The notes under the pieces: model-generated
Told to the model about the DNA's origin: nothing
The model's database searches: none
The model's input: the letters and a program-made list of their open reading frames with translations, nothing else
DNA from: Aureibaculum sp. 2308TA14-22
GTDB taxonomy: Bacteria > Bacteroidota > Bacteroidia > Flavobacteriales > Flavobacteriaceae
DNA: 64,000 nucleotides
Assembly (NCBI RefSeq): GCF_040538665.1
Contig: NZ_JBEWXT010000001.1
Coordinates: 372,001-436,000 of the forward strand
Direction: 5' to 3'
Made by a program: the position numbers and the translations under genes
In this document: one piece after another, positions 43,013 through 49,391 of the stretch
Numbering within the stretch: the stretch's first letter is position 1
Layout: each line of letters begins with the position of its first letter

Positions 43013-45166
43013 TTACCACCTTCCCATTTCTTCAAGATTCTCTATATCGTAATATTTCTTTTCTTCAAATCCATCTTCGTATGCTTTTTGAAATAATGAT
43101 ATTACCTTATTCTCATTTTCATCAATATCAGCTGGATTAAGATTATCGAACCTATTTTTTACAACCTCTTTATCTATTCCAGGATAAAATTGATATTCGG
43201 CAAGTTGATATCCGACTCTACTGTTAGAAGTCATCCAGCTACGTTTAATAGATAACCAAACATACTTAACTAAATCGTGGTCGTTCTCAATTAGTTTATC
43301 AAAATTTGCCTCGTAATGTTCTTTATAACTTTTATAGACAGTATCCAATATTAATCCAATTTCATCTTCGGCTAAAAATTCGCTTTCAATTAAAATCTTG
43401 TCAAAAAGTTCTTTTGCTATTGAGTTTCTTTTAGACAGAATTTTTTCGATAAATTCCAAGTCACTCTCTTTTTCGAATTTGAAAAGATAATACCATTCGT
43501 TACTTGAATATAATTTACCGTTTTCAGATTGGTTGTTCGCATATAATATTCTATCGCCTAAATAGAATGAAGCAAAACTTACATTTCTTTCTAAATGAGA
43601 GAGGATAAGTTTTCTTCTAACTTCAATATCGTTAATATCATATAACATATTAGAAGCATAATGTAATACTGTTGTTAAATCAGAACCTATGCCCCAAAAC
43701 ATACCCTTTTTATGTGGTAAGTTTTTTGAATAAATTAAAATAGATTCAATGATTTTTTGTTGCTTAAATTCATCACAGCCTTTGCTTTTTATTTTAACCC
43801 AATTAAGGAATTGAAATAATTGTCCTTTTTGTTGTACATTTTTTAAAATGTCTTCATTTTCTTCGGCTGAATTTTCATTTATGAAGCTTTCAAAAACATA
43901 TTCTTGAATGTCAAAATTTGACAATTGAAGATTAAAATATCTGTTGAAATAACTTTCGTTTGCAACTCTTTTACCTCTAATTAAGTCTTCAGGTGTATTT
44001 GCATTGAAGCTATATGAAGAGTCAACTATAAATAATCTTCTTAATATTTGTTTAATTAAATCATTAAATTCTATACTTTCAATAAAAGCGTCGGTAGATT
44101 GCTCATCATTGTTAGAGCGAAAATTAAAATTATTGATATTGTTATCACTTTTGTATACTAAACTTTTTTTATTATCTATGATAAACTTGTAAGCTTTTTG
44201 GTCAAATACTCTTAAAGACTCAATTAATAAAAAATCCAAGATGTTTAATTCATTCACTATTGAAGGTAAACGTAACTTTATACTATTATTAAACCTGTAG
44301 ATATCTCTTAATGAAGAAAAAAAGTTAATAAACGGTTCACTTTTAATAGATTCATTTAATTCTTTAATTTTATCAGTTATCTCATCATCATTAAAAAGTA
44401 TATTTAAATTATCTATGAACAATCTTGATATATCTTCTTTGGAAATTGAAGGTAACGTGTAATCGACTTGAACAATTTTTTCAATATATTTTTTTCCATT
44501 TTCGCCGAATTGATTTTCTAATGCCGTCTGAACTACATTTTGGTCATAAGCTAAAATAAAAATCGTGTTCGCGAAATTCCCGTTTAATTTAATTAATTGA
44601 AAAATATCAGTTATTTCATTAGGTGTTAACCTGTCGATATCATCGATAGTAATATATAATTTTACTTTTGATTCAATTAAAATGTTATCAATTTCCTTTT
44701 TCAGTTCGGAAAGTTCTTTTTCTTTTCCTGCTTTTTTAAAAATATTTTTTAATGATTTTAATGCCTCTCCAGCCCCAGAATGTACGTAATTAACCCAATT
44801 CAAGTATTCTAAAAATTCAGCTATTTTCTTTGAAGCATTTTTTAGTTTTTCAGAGTTGTTTTTTAATTTTAGAATTAACTCTCTTAAGAATACACTTTGT
44901 AATTCCTTTTGACCAGAAAACATCCAAGGATTGAATCTTAAAACAATAATCTCTTGATTTATACTTGAAGAGATTTCTTCAACTTCGTTAATAATGAAAT
45001 TCAGCAAAGTTGATTTTCCAGAACCCCAAGTCCCATTAATTCCAAGGACAATACTTTCATTATTGTCCTTAAAAGATTTAACCAAACCAGATGCTATTTC
45101 ATATGCGAATGGATGCCTACCTAATTTATCGGTTGAATTTTCTTTTAATGGTAAATCTGTATGCAT
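43013..45166 (-). CDS. KAP-family P-loop NTPase (cassette gene)
   Basis: 717 residues. Walker A is GTWGSGKST (residues 45-53), followed by VLRFNPWMFSGQKELQ (the KAP RFNPW motif) and Walker B ITIDDIDRL (DDID at 175-178). A sensor-like region follows (FILAYDQNVVQTAL). The C-terminal 400 residues are helical with no named domain, and no membrane insert is evident in the usual place. KAP NTPases include the phage-exclusion protein PifA and other defence-linked ATPases, so an anti-phage role is plausible but unproven. At 2.2 kb it is a large insert for a cassette, flanked exactly by GTTGTGGGCA and its complement. Confidence 0.85.
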   Translation of the reverse strand: MHTDLPLKENSTDKLGRHPFAYEIASGLVKSFKDNNESIVLGINGTWGSGKSTLLNFIINEVEEISSSINQEIIVLRFNPWMFSGQKELQSVFLRELILKLKNNSEKLKNASKKIAEFLEYLNWVNYVHSGAGEALKSLKNIFKKAGKEKELSELKKEIDNILIESKVKLYITIDDIDRLTPNEITDIFQLIKLNGNFANTIFILAYDQNVVQTALENQFGENGKKYIEKIVQVDYTLPSISKEDISRLFIDNLNILFNDDEITDKIKELNESIKSEPFINFFSSLRDIYRFNNSIKLRLPSIVNELNILDFLLIESLRVFDQKAYKFIIDNKKSLVYKSDNNINNFNFRSNNDEQSTDAFIESIEFNDLIKQILRRLFIVDSSYSFNANTPEDLIRGKRVANESYFNRYFNLQLSNFDIQEYVFESFINENSAEENEDILKNVQQKGQLFQFLNWVKIKSKGCDEFKQQKIIESILIYSKNLPHKKGMFWGIGSDLTTVLHYASNMLYDINDIEVRRKLILSHLERNVSFASFYLGDRILYANNQSENGKLYSSNEWYYLFKFEKESDLEFIEKILSKRNSIAKELFDKILIESEFLAEDEIGLILDTVYKSYKEHYEANFDKLIENDHDLVKYVWLSIKRSWMTSNSRVGYQLAEYQFYPGIDKEVVKNRFDNLNPADIDENENKVISLFQKAYEDGFEEKKYYDIENLEEMGRW

Positions 45167-45180
45167 TTACTGGTTTTTTT

Positions 45181-45324
45181 AAATTGCCCACAACGGTAAA
45201 GTATAAGCGTAGTGCGGGTTTCAAAGCACTTTACTTTCAGTTTGCACTATTGCTTGTTAATATCTAATTCGTTCATTTTAAGCACTTCACCCCGCATTAC
45301 GTTTATACATTGTTACCTGCTGGC
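45181..45324 (-). other. attC-like site 2
   Basis: Minus strand: GCCAGCAGGTAAC, AAT, stem GTATAAACGTAATGCGGG. A loop of about 70 bases has two further AAGTGCTT tracts able to pair. Then comes the complementary stem, TTTACC, and GTTGTGGGCAATTT. Arms differ only at stem positions 7 and 12. It contains the stop codon of the upstream gene. This is the clearest site of the set. Confidence 0.65.
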
Positions 45325-46019
45325 ATTTCTTTCAATTTATTTAATATTCTTCTATTTCGTCTCTCAATTAAGTCTAAAGTATGAACTCTGTAATCATTGT
45401 ATTCTTCGGCTGTTAAAGGCAAAGGTGAACGATTAAAATTATCAAATGGCAAAGCAAAATTCACTTCTCTATCTTTTGTCAGAAAGTCCTGTAGTTGAAA
45501 AAAATCAATATATCCATCAAAACTCTCAAAAAGAGCAAAAAAATCATCGTATCTCTCAATAGCTTTACTCAATGGACTCTGCATATTTTCATAAAATCTT
45601 TTGATACATTCAATTGTCAAGTCAAATCTATCACAAATTAATCTACTAACTCCTCTGGCTTGATTTATAGTAAATCCATCTTTTCTATGAGCAGGAAAAA
45701 CAATATGTCCTCCTATTGTTCTAACTTTATTCTGGAAATTTTCTTCTTGAGATTCACTTAACCAACCGTTAAATTTCCCTTTGTATTTCCCAACAAAATG
45801 AGGACACATTCTATCACTTGACAAGTTCATATACAACTTGTTTTTCAATAAGAATCGTCCATATTTATCTCCAATCACCTTAAAATCAAATGATTTTCCG
45901 CAAGGCAGAGTTTTATTCCATAAAGTTTGGTGAGCTTCATATAATTTTAAGCTATCCGTATCTGGGTCTCCACACTTAGAGTCCAATCTAAAATCATATG
46001 TTATATCAATTACATTCAT
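45303..46019 (-). CDS. DUF6994-like hypothetical protein (cassette gene)
   Basis: 238 residues, soluble. The start ITYDFRLDSKCGDPDTDSLKLYEAHQTLWNKTLPCGKSFDF resembles the uncharacterised DUF6994 family. The following GKFNGWLSESQEENFQNKVRTIGGHIVFPAHRKDGFTINQARG fits as well. There is no signal peptide, and the function is unknown. The last residues (MPAGNNV) and the stop are encoded within attC-like site 2. It is the first cassette after site 1, reading in gene direction. Confidence 0.75.
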   Translation of the reverse strand: MNVIDITYDFRLDSKCGDPDTDSLKLYEAHQTLWNKTLPCGKSFDFKVIGDKYGRFLLKNKLYMNLSSDRMCPHFVGKYKGKFNGWLSESQEENFQNKVRTIGGHIVFPAHRKDGFTINQARGVSRLICDRFDLTIECIKRFYENMQSPLSKAIERYDDFFALFESFDGYIDFFQLQDFLTKDREVNFALPFDNFNRSPLPLTAEEYNDYRVHTLDLIERRNRRILNKLKEMPAGNNV

Positions 46020-46059
46020 TTCTTACTTTCTCTGCTCCCTGCTCTCTACTCTGTCTTTG

Positions 46060-46114
46060 CTTGCAGGTAACAACTGTATAACCGCATTGCGGTTATATCG
46101 TTTATAATTGCAAG
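46060..46114 (-). other. attC-like site 1 (short palindromic form, start of array)
   Basis: CTTGCA and TGCAAG form the outermost pair. The inner arms GTATAACCGC / GCGGTTATAT close on a 3-base loop, with no long variable loop. Unlike sites 2-4, its two outer flanks are complementary to each other. The flank toward the gene, GTTACCTGCAAGC, also matches the far end of that gene's unit (11 of 13). Confidence 0.5.
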
Positions 46115-46184
46115 ATACTTATTTAATTTAATACTAATGGTCAAAAGCATTACTATTAGAGCTTTTGTTGGGTGGTGATAAAAG

Positions 46185-46220
46185 AATTATCCGTTTGTTA
46201 ACCGTTAAAAACGGATAATT
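46185..46220 (+). terminator. Strong orphan hairpin with T tract
   Basis: A perfect 12-bp stem AATTATCCGTTT / AAACGGATAATT has a 12-base loop containing TTAAC/GTTAA, and is followed by TTTTTATCCG on the plus strand. No plus-strand gene ends nearby. It lies between the asd terminator and attC-like site 1. Confidence 0.45.
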
Positions 46221-46233
46221 TTTTATCCGTAAA

Positions 46234-46261
46234 AAAAGCCATACTAAAATAGATGGCTTTT
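46234..46261 (-). terminator. Rho-independent terminator of asd
   Basis: The stem AAAAGCCAT / ATGGCTTTT is followed on the minus strand by a T run. It lies 21 bases after the asd stop. Confidence 0.75.
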
Positions 46262-46281
46262 ATATTTTGTAGAGAATCAAA

Positions 46282-47289
46282 TTAAGAAATTACTTTGGTA
46301 TTCACTAAATTATGTTCCATTAAATACTCAGCAATTTGTATGGTATTTGTGGCTGCCCCTTTACGTAAATTGTCAGAGACAATCCACATGTTTAAGGTAT
46401 TGCGTTGTGATAAATCCCTACGAATTCTACCTACAAAGACATCATCTTTACCATGAGCATAAATAGGCATAGGGTAGGTGTTGGTGTCTAAATTGTCCTG
46501 TACGGTAACTCCCGGGGTTTCACTCAATAATTTTCTGATTTCCGAGACATCAAATTCGTTTTCAAATTCAATATTTACACATTCGCTATGGCCACCAACA
46601 ACGGGAATTCTAACAGCAGTTGCGGTAACCGCAATAGTTTTATCATCTAAAATTTTTTGAGTTTCGCGTACCAATTTCATTTCTTCTTTGGTATAGCCAT
46701 TATCTTCAAAAACATCGCAATGTGGTATGGCATTTTTATGGATAGGGTAGTGGTAGGCCATTTCGCCTTTGTCGCCTTTGTATTCATTTTCTAATTGCTG
46801 AACTGCTTTAACTCCAGTACCTGTAATGGATTGATAGGTAGAAATTACCAGTCGTTTAATCTGATATTTTTTATGTAACGGAGCCAATGCCACTACCATT
46901 TGAATGGTTGAACAATTAGGGTTGGCAATAATTTTATCATCGTCAGTTAGTGTGTCAGCATTAATTTCAGGTACAATTAGTTTTTTTGTAGCATCCATTC
47001 GCCATGCAGAGGAATTATCAACCACGGTTGTACCCACTGCTGCAAATTTTGGTGCCCATTCTAAAGAGGTACTTCCCCCTGCAGAAAATAAAGCAATATC
47101 TGGTTGAAGATTTACCGCATCTTGTAAGCTAACAATGGTATATTCCTTCCCTTTATATTCAATCTTTTTACCTACTGACCTTTCAGAAGCAACTGGAATT
47201 AATTCCGTCAACGGAAAATTCCGTTCTTCTAATGATTTAAGCATTACGTTACCTACCATTCCGGTAGCACCAACAACTGCAATTCTCAT
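46282..47289 (-). CDS. asd: Aspartate-semialdehyde dehydrogenase
   Basis: 335 residues from the ATG at 47289 (MRIAVVGATGMVGNVML). The frame is open 28 codons further upstream, but the NADP fold begins exactly here and the extra part is basic and unlike the family. Catalytic C126 is in ANPNCSTIQM, and the active-site histidine is in VGGHSECVNIEF. The enzyme makes aspartate semialdehyde from aspartyl phosphate for lysine, diaminopimelate, methionine and threonine. Monocistronic with its own terminator. Confidence 0.96.
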   Translation of the reverse strand: MRIAVVGATGMVGNVMLKSLEERNFPLTELIPVASERSVGKKIEYKGKEYTIVSLQDAVNLQPDIALFSAGGSTSLEWAPKFAAVGTTVVDNSSAWRMDATKKLIVPEINADTLTDDDKIIANPNCSTIQMVVALAPLHKKYQIKRLVISTYQSITGTGVKAVQQLENEYKGDKGEMAYHYPIHKNAIPHCDVFEDNGYTKEEMKLVRETQKILDDKTIAVTATAVRIPVVGGHSECVNIEFENEFDVSEIRKLLSETPGVTVQDNLDTNTYPMPIYAHGKDDVFVGRIRRDLSQRNTLNMWIVSDNLRKGAATNTIQIAEYLMEHNLVNTKVIS

Positions 47290-47420
47290 AATTTGTTTAA
47301 ATTTAGAAAGCAAAGGTCTTAAAAAGTTCGATAGCTTAAAAAATTTTTTACTGTAAAGTTCAATTTTTATCAAAATCGATTAAAATGTTGAAATTTCTTC
47401 CAAAAAACACCTAAAACATT

Positions 47421-47428
47421 TACTTTTG
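47421..47428 (+). promoter_or_regulatory. Flavobacterial -7 promoter motif for the trhO transcript
   Basis: TACTTTTG matches TAnnTTTG. It lies 49 bases before a 42-codon small reading frame and 207 bases before trhO, implying a leader of about 200 bases. The 345-base gap 47290-47634 holds this promoter and the small frame. Confidence 0.5.
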
Positions 47429-47469
47429 CATATCATACCATTTCTGTTTTGAAATTACAGTAAAAGAAA

Positions 47470-47598
47470 ATGAGTTTTTTTTCTTTATACAAAATAGAAA
47501 AATTAAGCATAGCTGCGGTTACGGTTTCTTTTTATGTTGAAGTAGAAAGGAAAAAAGGACGTTTTATTACGGTCATTTCAGTGCGGAAATGGTATTAA
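47470..47598 (+). CDS. Possible 42-residue leader peptide upstream of trhO
   Basis: ATG at 47470 to TAA at 47596-47598. The product begins MSFFSLYKIEKLSIAAVTVS and ends ITVISVRKWY. It is basic and partly hydrophobic, with no known domain. It sits between the promoter motif and trhO in a 345-base gap otherwise without genes. It could be a regulatory upstream frame, a small protein, or chance. Low certainty. Confidence 0.3.
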   Translation: MSFFSLYKIEKLSIAAVTVSFYVEVERKKGRFITVISVRKWY

Positions 47599-47634
47599 TA
47601 TTGAATTTTCTTTAACATTTAAAATTAGTATAGC

Positions 47635-48666
47635 ATGCAACTGTACAATACATTAAGTGCCAAAGAAAGAGCAGCGTTAATTGAGCAAACTGGTAAGCAA
47701 CGATTAACCTTGTCTTTCTACGCCTATTCCAAGATTGGAAACCCTACCTTATTTAGAAACCATTTATTCGTGCTTTGGAATGAGCAAGATGTTCTCGGTC
47801 GCATTTATGTTGCCCATGAAGGGATTAATGCCCAATTATCTGTACCCGCCGATAACTTTAACGACTTTAAAACAAAGTTGGATGCTATCCCTTTTTTAGA
47901 AAATGTGCGATTAAATATTGCCGTTGAACAGGATAACAAATCGTTTTTAAAGTTAAAAGTAAAAGTACGAGATAAGATTGTGGCGGACGGATTAAATGAT
48001 GCCACTTTTGATGTTACTGATATAGGTGTGCATTTAAAGGCCAAGGAATTTAATGAGTTGTTGGTAGATCCAAATACTGTTTGTGTGGATATGCGGAATC
48101 ATTACGAAAGTGAAATTGGTCATTTTGAAGGTGCGGTTACGCCTGATGTAGATACGTTTAGAGATTCTCTGGATATCATTGAGGAAGATTTAAAAGAGCA
48201 CAAAGAAGACAAAAACCTCTTGATGTATTGCACAGGTGGAATTCGATGTGAAAAAGCGAGTGCCTATTATAAACACAAAGGTTTTAAAAATGTTTTTCAA
48301 TTAGAGGGTGGTATTATTGAATACATCCGTCAAGTGAAAGAAGAAAAATTGGAAAACAAGTTTATTGGTAAAAACTTTGTTTTTGATCACCGAAGGGCTG
48401 AAAAAATTTCTGATGATGTAATTGCAAATTGCCACCAGTGTGGAAATGCTTGTGATACGCACGTTAATTGTGAAAATGAAGCTTGCCATTTATTATTCAT
48501 TCAATGTGATACGTGTAAAGAAAAAATGCAAGGCTGTTGTTCTGAACAATGTCAAGAAGTCTATAATTTACCTTTTGAAGAACAAAAAGCATTACGCAAA
48601 GGAACACATAACAGCAATAAGATATTTAAAAAAGGAAGGTCAGAAGTATTAAAGTTTAAGAAGTGA
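47635..48666 (+). CDS. trhO: tRNA uridine(34) hydroxylase / rhodanese-type TrhO
   Basis: 343 residues. An N-terminal acylphosphatase-like domain (FRNHLFVLWNEQDVLGRIYVAHEGINAQLSV) is followed by a rhodanese domain. The active-site C199 is in MYCTGGIRCEKASAYYKHKGF, and a second cysteine follows in the loop. A C-terminal cysteine-rich region (CHQCGNACDTHVNCENEACH, CDTCKEKMQGCC) suggests zinc binding. TrhO (YceA) performs oxygen-dependent 5-hydroxylation of U34 in tRNA. It has a good match over its full length. Confidence 0.92.
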   Translation: MQLYNTLSAKERAALIEQTGKQRLTLSFYAYSKIGNPTLFRNHLFVLWNEQDVLGRIYVAHEGINAQLSVPADNFNDFKTKLDAIPFLENVRLNIAVEQDNKSFLKLKVKVRDKIVADGLNDATFDVTDIGVHLKAKEFNELLVDPNTVCVDMRNHYESEIGHFEGAVTPDVDTFRDSLDIIEEDLKEHKEDKNLLMYCTGGIRCEKASAYYKHKGFKNVFQLEGGIIEYIRQVKEEKLENKFIGKNFVFDHRRAEKISDDVIANCHQCGNACDTHVNCENEACHLLFIQCDTCKEKMQGCCSEQCQEVYNLPFEEQKALRKGTHNSNKIFKKGRSEVLKFKK

Positions 48667-48690
48667 AATCAGTTGGTCAAAAATGTCTGT

Positions 48691-48706
48691 TCGAGCGGAG
48701 TCGAGA
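48691..48706. repeat. TCGAGCGGAGTCGAGA dispersed repeat
   Basis: Exact 16-base copy of 34667-34682, downstream of trhO. It is truncated here, with no right arm recognisable. Confidence 0.55.
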
Positions 48707-48746
48707 ACTGGGTTTTTTATTTTAAAAATTGATATAGCCGATATGT

Positions 48747-48935
48747 TTAACCATGGAGAATAAATGTCAATATCCCAAAAATAGCAATTACAGCAATAAT
48801 CGTAAGTCCTACAACCCAAACATTTTTATAATAGATTTTATGAAGTTTTAAGTCCTTTCTATAACTCCATACTATAAAAATGATAAAAGTAATAGCGAAT
48901 AAAATTCCGAAAACAGCTTGACCTTTACTAAACAT
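48747..48935 (-). CDS. Small two-helix membrane protein
   Basis: 62 residues from the ATG at 48935. A frame from 48971 exists, but it would start upstream of the TAnnTTTG promoter copy at 48958-48965, so the shorter form is chosen. Two hydrophobic helices (GQAVFGILFAITFIIFIVWSY, VWVVGLTIIAVIAIFGILTF) flank a basic loop (RKDLKLHKIYYKN). No function is known. Divergent from the MazG-like gene. Confidence 0.7.
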   Translation of the reverse strand: MFSKGQAVFGILFAITFIIFIVWSYRKDLKLHKIYYKNVWVVGLTIIAVIAIFGILTFILHG

Positions 48936-48957
48936 ATTTCTCTTATATTTAACACCA

Positions 48958-48965
48958 CAAAAATA
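48958..48965 (-). promoter_or_regulatory. Flavobacterial -7 promoter motif for the small membrane protein
   Basis: Minus-strand TATTTTTG lies 23 bases before the ATG at 48935. Confidence 0.5.
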
Positions 48966-48973
48966 GAACAATA

Positions 48974-49360
48974 ATGCAAGATAAAATAAAAGCTGTACAA
49001 GAATTTCATGAAGCTTTTGGTTTGGGTGTAGAAGATAGGCCTGTTGCCAACTTATCCCCTCAAAAAATTAAATTACGCTTCAATCTAATGGACGAAGAGA
49101 ATAAGGAATATTTAGACGCAGCTCAGAGTGATGATTTGGTTGAAGTTGCAGATGCCTTGGGCGATATGTTGTATATACTTTGTGGAACAATCATAGAACA
49201 CGGTATGCAACATAAAATTGAAGAAGTTTTTAATGAAATTCAACGTAGCAATATGAGTAAATTAGGCGAAGACGGTAAACCTATTTATCGTGAAGATGGA
49301 AAGGTGCTAAAAGGCCCTAACTATTTTAAACCGAATATTGCTGAGATATTAGATAAATAA
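48974..49360 (+). CDS. MazG-like nucleoside triphosphate pyrophosphohydrolase
   Basis: 128 residues, all-alpha. The metal-binding pattern EENKEY...LVEVADALGDMLYILCGT follows the ExxE...ExxD arrangement of MazG/HisE-type enzymes. The N-terminus QEFHEAFGLGVEDRP and the C-terminal KGPNYFKPNI occur in the subgroup labelled phosphoribosyl-ATP pyrophosphohydrolase-like or HAD-associated. It probably removes non-canonical NTPs. The exact substrate is unknown. Terminated by the hairpin it shares with ilvE. Confidence 0.85.
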   Translation: MQDKIKAVQEFHEAFGLGVEDRPVANLSPQKIKLRFNLMDEENKEYLDAAQSDDLVEVADALGDMLYILCGTIIEHGMQHKIEEVFNEIQRSNMSKLGEDGKPIYREDGKVLKGPNYFKPNIAEILDK

Positions 49361-49386
49361 AAAAAGGCTTCAAAAGAAGCCTTTTT
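49361..49386. terminator. Bidirectional terminator between the MazG-like gene and ilvE
   Basis: The stem AAAAAGGCTTC / GAAGCCTTTTT with a 4-base loop has A and T tracts on both sides. It lies between two convergent stop codons, one base after the first and six before the second. Confidence 0.85.
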
Positions 49387-49391
49387 TAGTT

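Larger units (their letters stand above)
41091..46114 (-). mobile_element. Integron-like array of gene cassettes without integrase in the window
   Basis: Four complete units, each with one or two minus-strand genes, are separated by five attC-like hairpin sites (46060-46114, 45181-45324, 42798-43010, 41711-41852, 41096-41182). The two flanks of each unit are complementary across the gene over 13-14 bases: 11/13, 13/14, 12/13 and 10/13 matches in order from 46.1 to 41.1 kb. Within a site, outer flanks are not complementary (site 1 excepted). In integrons this is expected because the cassette is excised as a circle in which these flanks form one attC. The canonical RYYYAAC/GTTRRRY boxes are not met; only AAC/GTT is kept. 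No intI gene is present here. Interpretation is inference from structure. Confidence 0.6.

Noticed and set aside
41091-46114. Calling the array a classical integron
   Set aside because: No IntI-like tyrosine recombinase or attI is in the window, and flanks do not fit RYYYAAC/GTTRRRY. Only an integron-like interpretation is supported.
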